Shown: in pieces, positions 44,247 to 55,981 of the stretch
Numbering within the stretch: position 1 is the first letter of the stretch
Layout of the letters: every line of letters begins with the position of its first letter
DNA from: Aquanectria penicillioides
Taxonomy: Eukaryota; Ascomycota; Sordariomycetes; Hypocreales; Nectriaceae
Direction: 5' to 3'
Length of the DNA stretch: 64,000 nucleotides
NCBI GenBank assembly: GCA_003415625.1
Contig: PYIU01000008.1
Location: 1,178,001 to 1,242,000, forward strand
Position numbers and translations under genes: made by a program
The notes under the pieces: model-generated
The model's input: only the letters and a program-made list of their open reading frames with translations
Told to the model about the DNA's origin: nothing
Database searches by the model: none

Positions 44247-44848
44247 TTAACTATTGAGCTCGCCGCTTGGCATCTTGGCGTTCTTGGCATCAAAATACCG
44301 AGTCAGAATGCCGGAAGTAATGATCGTCGGAAGAAGAACATAGAGAAAAAGGATCAAAATAAACACAAAAGCCGCCGGGCTCGAGCAAAGAAAGCATAGA
44401 GAATTCCCGACTGGTCGATAAATGAGGACCAGAAAGGCCGTCGCAGGCCACCGAACCCACCATCGCTCGTCCTTCGCCAGTGAGACGGCCTCGAGGTCGT
44501 CAGTCAATTCCCCATGATCATTTGAAAAGCCTGACGCCTCTCCTGATGAATCTTCTTTTCCGGTCAACCAGATATCCTACTTATCAAGAAGAAAAGGAAG
44601 AGATGGCTGCTTACCGCCAGTGGCCCCTCCAACCCGCCGAGGCCCGCCGACAACGGCTTTCGTACTGCCCTTGGCTCTGAACATGGCCGGGGCACCTGAT
44701 CGGGTGTCAACAGCCTGTGCAAACACGTGTAGACAATCGATACTCACGTCTTTAGTAGCACGAGAGCGATCTGCAAGCCAGGATCATCTGGCGCATTGTC
44801 TGAGATGAAATTGTTCAAGCCAGACACACGCGAGAGGTCAGCCTTGGC
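44247..44848 (-). CDS. possible spliced membrane protein or gene fragment, 5' end unclear
   Basis: The last segment (44576-44247) encodes DIWLTGKEDSSGEASG, an acidic stretch, then two hydrophobic segments (WWVRWPATAFLVLIYR and AAFVFILILFLYVLLPTII) and a short polar tail. Going upstream on the minus strand, two further open segments join with agreeing phases through spans with good donor and acceptor sequences (44577-44614 and 44715-44747), adding NFISDNAPDDPGLQIALVLL. These would be introns of only 38 and 33 nt, below the usual fungal minimum, so the model is doubtful and the real gene may be different or decayed. No start codon was found for the upstream piece. I do not recognise the family. 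Confidence 0.3.
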
Positions 44849-45501
44849 TTATCCCGCCCGCTGGAATGCCTAGCATGACGCCTTGCTCGGCCCGCCACAT
44901 GTTCCGATAAGGCGCCCCCGTGGTGTGTGGTAACTTAGAGTCTCAACTTGTTCATGCGTGCGAGATAAGTTAGTGCATGAACTTTGATCACGGATTGATC
45001 ATGGACATCGCGGTGCTGAATCCGCCATGCTCTCGTGCCTAATCTTGACGCCCCTTTTGTGCAAGCCAATTTGTGCTTGCGACCGACCGGCTGAATTGAT
45101 GGCTATGAAACCTGCCAATTACCTATATAAGCCCACTGGCCTCAATCTCGTCATTTCCCCGCCTGCTCATACTTGTACCCTTCTACGCGGGACCCATTGG
45201 CTTCGCTTCCAGCTCTACAATAATTGCTCCCTTTGTCTCACAGCATCAGGGTACCCTGCCGATCCCCGACGAGAGCTTCCATCTGGGGATCATATGGATC
45301 ATTAGAGAGGCCCCCGAGGCCGAGACTGTTGAGGTTGTCGCCATAGGCCGGAGTTCTGTTCTTCATGCTACATAGTAATAATCTTTGAAAAACACGCGAG
45401 CAGGTCCCGATCAGTTGGGGTATTCGGGCCAGATGTGGTTTGCCCAAGGTCCGCAAGCATCGTAAAGTAAAAGGCCTTGGCCAAGTCATTGACAGAGAGA
45501 C

Positions 45502-46054
45502 CTATATTTCTGGGAGTAGATAATCTACATCGCCGGATGGATTGCGAATGTAATCCATATTATTTAAAGCCTCAGAGCAGCAGTGGTAGATGGTCTCGTT
45601 CTCGCTTCTTGGATCAGAGAGAAAATAACATCCGGCGTTGAAAAACTCCAAAGATTTAATGTCTTCTGCCCTAGGGCTACCCTGTCCGCCTCGAGTAAAG
45701 AGGGTGTACCCCTTGTATATCGGAATTTCATTTAACCAGAGTTGGCTGGTCTGGAAAACAAAATATGTAGCGCATGAAGAAGTTAACTTGGATTACCTTC
45801 TCTGACCAGTATGCCGAGCAATGTCCAATTACTCGGTCCGTAATAATGTAATAATGGGCCATGTTGATGTCGGAAACCATTTTAATTGACAGTTTAGCAA
45901 TGCCGTACAAGTATGCAGCAAGCAAAATGGCCTTGTGAATCATGACGCCTGATGAGAAGTTCTCAAATGCGCGGCAGGATGGGCGTGCCAGAACAAAGAC
46001 AAACATTTTGAACCGATGGTCAATTTTCTTTGCCCCACTGAGGAGAATTGCCAT
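45502..46054 (-). CDS. unidentified spliced ORF, 168 residues
   Basis: Two segments (46054-45797 and 45750-45502) join in phase 0 through a 46-nt GT-AG span to give 168 residues with no stop. The first part is hydrophobic to amphipathic (GVMIHKAILLAAYLYGIAKL), the second soluble (WLNEIPIYKGYTLFTRGG, SLEFFNAGCYFLSDP, YHCCSEALNNMDYI). It looks like coding sequence rather than chance, but I cannot place it in a family. More coding-like residues continue upstream to about 46.5 kb and downstream to about 45.24 kb in broken frames, so this may be the best preserved part of a larger decayed gene. Confidence 0.35.
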
Positions 46055-46599
46055 GATGCAACATTGCGTGCCCAAAGCTCACATGTCATATGTCCTCTAC
46101 TCATGTTATCATACAATGGGTTGTGTACTGGTTCGTACGGTATTTTCAACACGGCCATCCTTGTACAGTGGATTGTTCCGTGTCTTATACCAATCAATGC
46201 GTGCTCAAGGCTATCCCACATCACTCAGTGGTTATTCTAACAGAATTATCCAATCCTAGATTCAAAAAGATGACTTGATTGTGGTATGGATCGTAGAAAA
46301 GACAATTTGTATCCTCATGGGAGGTTCCCTCCTCGTGCATAGGTGCAGGCCTTTCAAGACAACTGACCTGGTCAGTCTCCGATGGACGCTTCCTATCCTT
46401 GACTAGGAAGAAAAAAGGTGGTTCGTGCCCGTGCCCCATTTTTGAACTTGACATTATCTTCCAATACGATTGCCAGAGCGAAATAGGACTGCCGTTAGAT
46501 TGGAACCTAGTTACCGGGCCCAAGAAACGGCTAAGGCTGACCTAGAGAACCCTTCATCACCGACCCATGCGAGGGCTTTGAAGAAGGACAACAATGTAT

Positions 46600-48345
46600 T
46601 CTCCAGTTTTCCGCCTACGAGTCTTACTTCAAGGAATACAGAAAGTCGCTAGTCTCTACATTCGAAGGCCCTGGCAATGCTTGAGACTGGGAACTCATCA
46701 AAGAATGACCAATTGCTTGCTTTTATCCGATTGGCCGTCCCTAGGAGCCAAGCAAGCTCCCGACGCTTCAAATGCCGTGATCAATGGTTTCTTCAGCTGG
46801 TTTTCCTGGCCTGTAAGTATTCAATTTCCCAGTATTTCCCAAACACGAAATCCATATGCGATCGACTTTCAAGGATAGTGCAAAAGCTAACCATTTGATG
46901 GCCAGTGGGGGACCTTGAATATGAACACGTACGTTGACGCTTCATATTTCGAGTTTATGGAGTAATCAAGCAAGGAATGGGGTAAAGAATTGAAGTATAG
47001 TGAGTCAAAATCTATCCTCTTACTTCAAAGCCTCGGAAAGAAATTAAACGGTGAATGTAGTGATGCCTGCCAACCCTTGGTTCTACACGAATCTCCCTGG
47101 ATACGACAAGAATTGGATGCAGCTAGAAAATAGTTTGTGGTTCGGCCGATGGCGACAAGTCATCTTTCTTAACCCAGATTACGTCCAAATCGTCTCTTGG
47201 AATCATTTTTTGGAGAGTTCCATCATATCGGCCTTCTCTATGTCGATGGTGATGACCACCAGGCCTTCCCGGTGGGCAATGCGCCGTTCAATTATGCCCC
47301 CGACATGCCTCACGATAGTTGGCGTCAGTTCCTCCCATTTGACATTGATCTATACAAGAACAGAAAAGCTACCATGGCACAAAATGCATCGCAGGCTGGT
47401 ACCGCCCAACACCTAAACAATCAGGTTGCGACGATGGCTGGGCTACAGGAAACACTGCGAGCCAGCTACAGCGCGAGTTTTGGCCCTGTGAAATTGTTGA
47501 GGACAAGATCTTTTCCACCTCCCTCCTTGTCAGCCACCAATCGGTCAAGGTAATGGTTGGAGGTATTGGCCTGGGTGCCGCATGGACTGGCGAGCCTGAA
47601 TACGGCAGCGGTATGTAACATGGAAGCGCCAGCTACGGGGGCAACCTGGGTGCTTTGGTAATTTGAGTTGGATCTATGACTCGCAACCGGCGGGAGAGTA
47701 CTTCATCTTGTAATCACTTCCATGGCAAAAGATGGAAAGCAAATTAGAATGCCTAGGCTTGAAGCCAGACTGGTGCCAGTGCCAAGAAGGAGGTTGACAT
47801 ATCTCTCTAGGTGTGCATCGAAGGAACGGCCTCAGGAGCCCCCAAGTTCGCAGAGCTTTGTGAGCTCACTTGTAACCTTGGGCATTGCCCTCCTGGAGCC
47901 TGCTATAGCAGCAATTGGGAGCTCAGAAGAAGAAACCTAGTCCGGACACTCCAGGATATCGCACCAAAGAATATCCAGCTGAAGGAGTAGCGTCCAGCTA
48001 CCAGGGACTTTGCCGCTTTGCTTGCGATTTGGGATGCTGTCCATCTGCCTACTGCGATATAACAGAGCACCCACTGGTGATCCCTAATGTCCCTCCCTTT
48101 GCCCCTGATGCCTGCACATCTGGCGAGGGCGGTCCTGGGCTTGTAGGCTTGTGTGATTATGCATGCAACTTTGGGTTTTGCCCCGTTCATCCTTGCTCTT
48201 GCTTGTCGATGGGAGCCCTTCATAAATTCTGGATTAGATGCTCGAGTTTACGATGCAATCTGTGATTTCGCATGCTGCTGAGGTTACTGTCCTGCGGATT
48301 TTTGCGTTCAGGATGCTGGTGATGGCTATGAAAAGCGGGAACCCG
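46600..48345 (+). pseudogene. broken GH71 alpha-1,3-glucanase (mutanase) gene with Cys-rich C-terminal modules
   Basis: Pieces in several frames match glycoside hydrolase family 71 in the right order: LVSTFEGPGNA and DWELIKE interrupted by stops, DWPSLGAKQAPDASN, GFFSWFSWP, MNTYVDASYFEFME, MPANPWFYTNLPGYDKNW, VQIVSWNHF, then after a T-run frame change GNAPFNYAPDMPHDSWRQF and DLYKNRKAT. A C-terminal GH71-associated region follows (SVKVMVGGIGLGAAWTGEP with a stop where related proteins read IYHG). Three Cys-rich modules close it: CRFACDLGCCPSAYC, CDYACNFGFCPVHPC and a third with an internal stop near 48.27 kb. The N-terminal part of the catalytic domain is not found. At least three stops and two frame changes make it non-functional. 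Living relatives cleave fungal cell-wall alpha-1,3-glucan. Confidence 0.82.
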
Positions 48346-51300
48346 AGCCGATTTGGTCTAATGACTATGAAAAAAACAGTCATGTGTGATTTTTAAGTCT
48401 TATAATAGCCGAAGAAGGGCATAGATACTTCATGCAATGTCATTCATGAGATATTAACGCGTGCCATCGCAAGGTCCCAACACAGTATTGGAAAAAAAAA
48501 TTAAATAAAACTGAACGGAATTCACTAGATTGTACATCAGAAACCAAATTAGAAAACTCTTTTAATAAAATTCAAAGCTAAGGCGACGTTTCGTCAAACG
48601 AATGTACAGCGAGATGTGAAGTGAGAGTTATTCAACATTAGATCTGAAGCGGCAATTTCGGGCAAGATAGTATATATAGAAAACTCCTCACACAGAGAAT
48701 AAACATATGTGGCCTGAAAAGTATGTGAATGTGGCGGGAGGCTTAAGTTGTTTTGGCTACATCTTATAATGTCACGACTTCCCTTGGTCAACCGTTTAAC
48801 AATAACGACCTGGTTATTATTCGTTAGAATTATTAATGCTGGAGAATGAACAAAAAAAGACATTCCAGCTTGCTCCGCTGACTCATCTTGGACCTAGCTG
48901 CCAATCAACCTCAGCATGTTATGCGAACGAATGGCAGGCACTTAGCATGACGCGACAAGGGACGCTTTAGATCGAGTCAATTGATGTTTGAAACATTAAA
49001 AACTACCCGCAAGGGGCCAATGGGGCGTAGGGGGCTACGCACCTAGTCGTCATTCCTCTGGCAAGGCTTGGTCCTTCACTTCGGAACTCATCCCCATCCG
49101 CTCATGCTCATCTAGCTTTTCCGTAGAATGAACCTGTTCTTATTTTACTTGCATTATATGGCCATATTTGCTGCCTAAATACTCAAGTTCATCACCATTC
49201 GCCCGTTTCACACTGTACGAAACTAGTAGAATTGGTTGTTAGTTGATCATTTGCAAGGGAACTCGACTGACACTCCACCATGTGAGGCCAATTTTTATTC
49301 ACATCAAGACTTCTCAACTTTCCTCCTAACTTGGTAGTTGGTCTAGCTCAAGCCTGACATTACCAAATTAGGCTACGAGGTATAAATGAACCTCGGCGAG
49401 ATATTTGATTACTTCTCCAAGACTAACGGTTTCGGCAAGCGATAGTTGAATCTACCCGAACCCCTATCTACGATCTTTTTTTTTTATTGTAAAAAGGGAA
49501 CCAACCAGGCAAGGTCCTAGGGATTCGACCCGGACACCCATCCGAGCACAAAGGAAACTACTATGAGTGTGAGGTTAGACAAATAATGGGAACTTTTATT
49601 GGCGTAAACCAATATTAATAATGTTTGATGGAAATTTCACTTATATTCGACAGATTATTGGTATCTGGCAGACGATTCGAGCTACGACCAGATTGTTACG
49701 CAGGGCAGGTTGCCTCAGACTGGGGACGTTGCCGGCCACTTGTTGTTCAAACCCCCAGCCTCTCTTGGAGACGAAGGCCAAGTTTTTTTGGGTTAGTTCT
49801 GCGGTCCTTGCTGCTGAGAATCAATTTCTCAATCCTCCTGATGACAATCTCCAATTTTTTGGACAATCCAGGGTTGTTTAGACCACGCAAGGGTCAGCTA
49901 CTACATGACAAGAAATGCAATGGATTTTACGATGGTAGATTTCGGTTCAAATGTTAGATATAACTACAAAATAGTCTTTTATATTCTAGCTCTATAAGAA
50001 TTAAAACACCGCTAGCATCCTTTGGTAATTACACATGGTTTTTGTTCAACATTAGCGTGCTCTTTCGAGGTACGCTGACATATCAGCATACTCTGAGTAT
50101 GCCGAAAGAACATGGGAGTGGCTACAGGATATTCGTTATATTAATCCCGAAACATGATAAATCTATGCTGGTGGTCATGCTGGACACAAACAATAATTCT
50201 CTTGGACCGACAGTTAGCCAGGATAGGCTGAAGGAGTTGAGACTCCACGCCAATGTTGCCTTGACGATAAATGCAGAAGGTGTCGTTAAAGGGGCAAAGA
50301 AACGAGCCGAGGTCCAAACTCCGGCTTCTTAATCGGTGATATGAAGGAATTAATGGAATGATCGATGTCCATTCCTCAGTCATGAATCCCTGATTGGGTT
50401 ATAAAAAAGAGAGGAGCGTGTTGCACATGTCTAAGCGTGCAGGAAGGGGCTTGTGTTACAGTTACAAACAACCTGTAAAGAGGAAAAGCGGTCATTGGCC
50501 AATTCTCATGTAAGCCTTCGCTCTGCAGTGGACTAAACAAAATACGCCTATTCATCCGTCCCTGGACAGAAATTGGTTGACACCATTGAGCCTCGCTAAT
50601 GCAGCAAATGTCAAAGCCACGGACCTCTAGCCTCCTTCGGATGGCTCAAGGACCCCTGTCATGCTCACCACATGTCTGGGCCATCTGAAGAACTTTCCCT
50701 TTTGGTTCCAAAATGTCACGTTAGTCTTGGCAACGTCCGGACTGTCAAAGCGCCCCAGTTTCATTTTTAAGCAGCTGTCAGCCAGGGGCATTGGTTCGTT
50801 TCAACGCAACCCCGTGAGGCACGGCTGGAGCCAAAGAGTTTAGTGATGCTAGCGTCCTGCTATGATGCGGCGGGTTCTGATCTTTGATGATTCTTTTGCA
50901 AGGAATGATGGGGCTAGGAGATATTACTGGTCGGACCACAGTATGGGACTAGCCTAATACATGGCAGTTGCTAATACTGTTGCAGTTTTGAGACGGCGAA
51001 GTTGGACGCGGCATTAAACCGAAATCTCGCAGTCACTTTTGAAATAATGAATCCGAAAGGGGATACGAAAGTTGCCGAAGGCTCTGTGATTTATCCTATG
51101 CCGAGGGCTCATTTGTCCCTGCTGCTCCGAACCGAAGGAGTGTTCGTAGCTTTAGGCGTGGTGTGGCTTTCTGGGGTATCGACATCAGGTGGACAGCTAC
51201 GCAAGCCCTGCGCAAGCCCCACGCAAGCTCTCGTCGTCATTTTTGGCCAAAGAGTGAGCTTGCACAGGCTAAATTGATGTGACCAATGATTTTCTCTTTC

Positions 51301-51873
51301 GCTTCTTCACGTTTCAGCCATATCGCAAAGCTTAGGAGCTTGCAAGGCGGGCGGGGAAACTATTGGCCGGCAAGATCCGAATGATGGATGATGGGCGAGT
51401 GGTGTCTTCGATTCCGGATCATCTTAATGGGTCTATCAAATCTACAAGCTAGATCATCTCTGTTCGCCCGATGAGCTGTGGATCCGGCGTGGGTGCAGTG
51501 ACTTTGTATACGGGCCAAACATGTTCATAGACAAGGTTCACGTACATGCTACTGTAACATATGTCCACTTCCCGAGGCCACTTAGTTGCCTTTTTCGTAG
51601 GCCCTGCTTAGATTAAACCGAGGGATTCCTAGGCCGGACACCATGGCCCGCACCAACCGAATGCAAACTGGTTGCGTTTCGCGGCCTGTCAGCCACAATG
51701 CAGCCCAATCTCCCATTAAGCTGTTTAGGCACTGGACCGGCAGTCCTGTCAAAGTGATGAAAGTCTGGGGTAGTACCAGGGGTATGAGATTCAGATATGT
51801 ATATCTAGGAAGGGGTCCCCTGACCAGCCGGGCAAGGTTGGCAAGATCGAAAAACAAACGTTAGGAGAACAGC
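48346..51873. other. 3.5 kb AT-rich region without a supportable gene
   Basis: Only short frames are present. One around 50.05-50.33 kb (YRIFVILIPKHDKSMLVVML) and one around 51.0-51.3 kb are coding-like but lack a good start and match no family I know. No transposase, LTR pair or tRNA was recognised. The region may contain decayed genes or elements. Confidence 0.45.
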
Positions 51874-53458
51874 ATGAGGCGGTCCACTCTTCTGCTGCTG
51901 GCATTCTCGTCAGCTTCTTGGTGCCGTTTCATAGACAACTCAACTGCACATGTGCTCTCAGACCTGCCTCAATGTGCGGTATGTGCTGTTTTCTTTTGTT
52001 TTAGCATGATTGCTTTCCACCGATGTCAAGCTGACAAGCTACAAGACCTCGTGCCTAAAGGAGGCTATCGTCAAATCCTCTTGTAACCTCACAGACACTG
52101 TTTGCGTTTGCAGTGATCATAGCATCTTCGAATCAACCAACGTATGTGCTTCAAAAGCTTGCACAATTAGGGAACTCCTTAGTATGTCTTGATTCCCAGC
52201 TCAAGTGCATAAAGGGTTCATGCTGATCAATGTCAAGCTGCTCAAAATGCAACCCACACAAATTGTGGCACACCAGTCCGCAATAGGACCCCAATCTTTG
52301 TGAATACAACAATTGTTCTCGGAGTTCTTACTGCTGTTTTCGTACTCCTTCGATTTTCCACCAAAATTTTCATCATGGACTTAGACTGGGGTCTGGATGA
52401 TTTATTCATTTTGATAACTTTCATATGTGGACTTCCATCCACTGGAATGAATATTCACGGAACAGCTGGCCACGGAGAAGGAAAAGACATCTGGACATTG
52501 GAGTTCTCTCAGATTGACACGTTTGGGTTCTACTTTTATCTGCTGGAAGTCTTTTACTTCGCTCAGGTGTGTCTTCTCAAAATGTCACTATTATTTTTCT
52601 ATACGCGAATCTTTTTCAGGTTGGCTGGTAAGCTTCTATGGGGAACAATCATTTTCAATGCTTTGTATGGCATTTGCTTTATGTTTCTTGCCATCTTTCA
52701 GTGCTCTCCAGTGAGCTTTTTCTGGACTGGATGGGATGGTGAACATAAGGGGAAATGGTATGTTGCCCACTTCATTCTTTGTCTGCTTGAGTTAACTAGC
52801 TTCTAGCTTGAACACAAATGCCCTTGGGTGGGCGAACGCTGCGATCAGCATTACCCTAGACTTATGGATGTTGGCGATCCCTCTATGGTGCTTACGAAGC
52901 CTCAAAATGAATTGGAAAAAGAAGTTCGCAATCGCTGCAATGTTTTTTGTTGGCACATTGTGAGTCAGGCCTGAATATTCTAGTTCAAAATCTAACAGCT
53001 GTAGCATCACCGTAGTTAGCATAATTCGGTTACGATACATTCTAAGCTTGCGCTCGTCGCAGAATCCTACCTATGATCAACTTGACCTCTCCGTGTGGTC
53101 TACGGTTGAGATCAATGTTGGCATAATGTGCGTGTGTATGCCAACACTCAGAGTTCTTCTTGGTCATTTCTTCCCTGCTCTTCGCGGATCGACGAATGAA
53201 TCAAACAAGTACTCAAGCTATAGAAATGGGTATGCGACAAGATCCAGAGTTGGTCGCCCAAGTATTGTTCATTTAGGACTTCGATCCAATGGGGAATCGG
53301 TCCCACCTCCAGAGCGGGGAACCCAAGTAAAGAGGTCGTTCGGAATACAGCATGGCGATGGAGATGAGGTACACTTAGTTGAGATAGGCGCACCGGATGC
53401 GAGGTCTGGTGGCAATAACCTTAGTGCAAGTGAAGTATCACTTGCATTAAGAAGTTGA
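51874..53458 (+). CDS. CFEM-domain rhodopsin-like (Pth11-type) membrane receptor
   Basis: Five exons (51874-51978, 52046-52181, 52238-52757, 52807-52959, 52999-53458) give 457 residues. A signal peptide ([16 protein letters not shown]) leads into a CFEM domain (about 30-85) with its Cys pattern: [40 protein letters not shown] and TNCGTPV. Seven hydrophobic segments follow, characteristic of the fungal rhodopsin domain: [89 protein letters not shown] and [10 protein letters not shown]. The tail is cytosolic and Ser-rich. Pth11 relatives sense host or surface cues, and the ligand here is unknown. All splice junctions restore conserved residues, so the gene looks intact. It stands next to the methyltransferase gene, 200 bases away and convergent. 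Confidence 0.9.
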
Positions 53459-53659
53459 ATGGTTCCAGGTTATTATGAAATGAGGAGTGGAGACTAATGA
53501 TACCTTTTCTGCTTTTGCGAAATAAATTTTGACTTGATCTGATTCCAAAATGGATGTGGGCCATAGCATATTTTGAGACATGTTTCGTTTTTACACCTGA
53601 TATCTTATTAGGATAAAACTAGAATCAGGCTTTTAAATCAAGCGATACCCTCCATAATA

Positions 53660-54830
53660 TCAAGAGGAAGTCTTTAGAGCCTCGGGCTTTCGAGCCCATA
53701 CGATGCGCTGCGTATAGTACGAGTGAATCTTGTGAGATTTCATCTCACGACGCAACTGGGCGCAATAGAGGATAACCTGTTCCTCGGACCAACCCTCAAG
53801 GAGGTTAGCCATGAAAGAAATATGGCCCTCAATGTCAGTCTCCACTCCCAGACGGATGAATCTTCCGATTTCCTTCAGTTTTTCTTCCTTGGGCCAGTCA
53901 CCCACTGGCACCTTCATGATCTTGGAATGAATGTCAACAAAGCCTGCCGCTTCCATCCCCTTCTCCTGAAGGCTGTCTGGAATAGGTGTGAACACACGCC
54001 CCAGTTTCTTGCCTCCTTCATAGAAAAACTTGCCCCATTCTGCAATTGCACTACCCTCCTTTAGAGAGCCATCGTCACTGTGGCACATGGGGTCGCCCTC
54101 GTAACTCTCAACCCAACCACCAGGCTTACACGCTCGATATGCCTTCTCGAATAGACTGTGCCAGTCCGGCACACTTCCATATAGGTATCTCATGTGAACA
54201 TAATCAAACGAGTTGTTAGGGAAACTCCAATCCTGTGTAAAATCCTCGATTTCGAATTTGACGTTGGGAGGGACCCAAGTTGGTTGAATTGGTGAGATAT
54301 CGGTTCCAATCACCTCAGCTTCGGGGAACTCATCACCAAAATCGATAGCCCAAATACCAGTGCCCGTTCCAACATCAAGGGCCTTTCCAACAGAACTTTT
54401 CTTCAGAGGTGCGACAAACAACTTGCCGTCGATGGTGAGAGTGGACGTGTGGTGGATAATGTCAAGAGCCTCGTTGGCCCGCGAGTCATTAGAGGCCCAG
54501 TATTGCGCATCTCCCCTCTCCGCATGATATGTACGCCCATTAAGGACCCGGTACTGCAAAATACTAGAGCTGATGGAAGCAGTTGAACTCATTGTATCGT
54601 CGCCAAGGGAGGAGTCGGCATCGCTAGTGTTGCCGGAGGTATCATTCTAGGGGATCAAGCTCAGAGACAATTATCCATAGACTGAGGCTATAGTCGCGGA
54701 CACTTACTTCAGTCGCCGCCGTCTCCTCCCAGTGTGACGGTGCCAGCATCGTTTGCTGTCCAGTTGCCTCACTGGGTTGGGCTCGACCGGGTGACACCGG
54801 AGATTCAGGTTTGGGAACCGTGTCGCCCAT
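53660..54830 (-). CDS. SAM-dependent methyltransferase, LaeA-like
   Basis: Two exons (54830-54708 and 54646-53660) give 369 residues. A Ser/Pro/Thr-rich N-terminus of about 70 residues is typical of LaeA/Llm-type proteins. The class I fold shows motif I in ALDVGTGTGIWAIDF, the acidic ligand in VIGTDISPIQPTWVPPN, and FEIEDFTQDW followed by FDYVHMRYLYG, all standard for this fungal family. A later CKPGGWVESYE strand marks the end of the SAM-binding half. Relatives either act as regulators of secondary metabolism or modify small molecules or proteins; which applies cannot be told from sequence. Its position beside a transporter, an NTF2-like protein and a GST makes a metabolic role plausible. 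The intron is GT-AG, 61 nt. Confidence 0.88.
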
Positions 54831-55981
54831 TTTACCGACAATATTTTATTTCTTGGTTAATATTTTGGTTTCCGGAGAGCGAACTCTGGTAAGCGTCTGA
54901 TTGTTCACGGCTCGGGCAAGCAGGAATATTTTTGAAGGACGAAGTAGTTCTTTCTCCTCACCGCTCTAAGGAAAATCCTGGGGTCAGAGCTTCTGGAGTC
55001 ACATTCAACGAGTCGAATCATTTCTGTGCTTGTTTGCTGCCAAGTTCAACTTGCAGTGACGATAAAAACCGAGTGAAACCAACAAGGCCCGTGCCGCAGG
55101 GGGCTACGAAATCTGCGTAGTCCTAGCGAGGTCCACTTTCATGAACTCCTCATGCGGGTATATATCAAGGAAGGGTAAATACTCCGCCCTATCAGCGGGG
55201 AAGCCCGCAAAAGAACACGGAGAGAAGTGGGAATATGCCAACTTTGGCAAGACATGTGCGGTGATGCAACAAATCCCCCTTGTTTCCAGCTAGTCCTCTT
55301 TTCCCACATTCAACCACTATGTGCCAAGCCAAGTTACTCCCCACCATCTTGTAGAAGCACAGAAACGTAGCTTACTTTAGCTGCCCATCTCCGTCGTCAA
55401 AAGGAAACAAGAAATGTGCCCAGGGATCGGAAAGGAAGTGAATAGGTGCTCTAAGTAGTGAATTTAGTATGATTAAGGGAGGACACAAAACCTGAAAAGA
55501 GATGTTTTTGTTGGCATCCATGCCCATAAGCGACAAACAGCCGCATTTAACTCCGATCGACCCTCAGTCCCATCCACCCACCACCAATGATCTGACTTTG
55601 CCGAGAGGATCTATGCTCTATTTCGAGGACATGAATGCGCAGTTGCAACTCAATTCAATGGGGGCACGGGATGTCCAAGGATGCCTGACAAAAGATGTAT
55701 GTAGGGCTGAGCAAGTGAGATATCCGCATCGAGCTCAGGTGCGTTGCAAAAGATGCGGCAGGTAATAAAAGAGTAATTGCATTTTAATATAGATAATTGA
55801 TCACAAATTTAAATGGATTTGATGATCAATTGAATGAAGTCAAACATTCAAATTCAATGATGTCGCAATCTCCCAAGTGCAGCCTTGTCTACTTCCTAAA
55901 CTACAACGCCACTTCATGATCCCATGATCATGTCGGCAGCTAGCATAACTACTGAGTCCTATCAGTGGAGTATTCTCCGTC
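54831..55981. other. intergenic region
   Basis: About 1.15 kb upstream of the methyltransferase and downstream of the MFS gene, with the promoter of the former. No gene is supported; an 87-codon frame at 55502 matches nothing I know. Confidence 0.5.
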
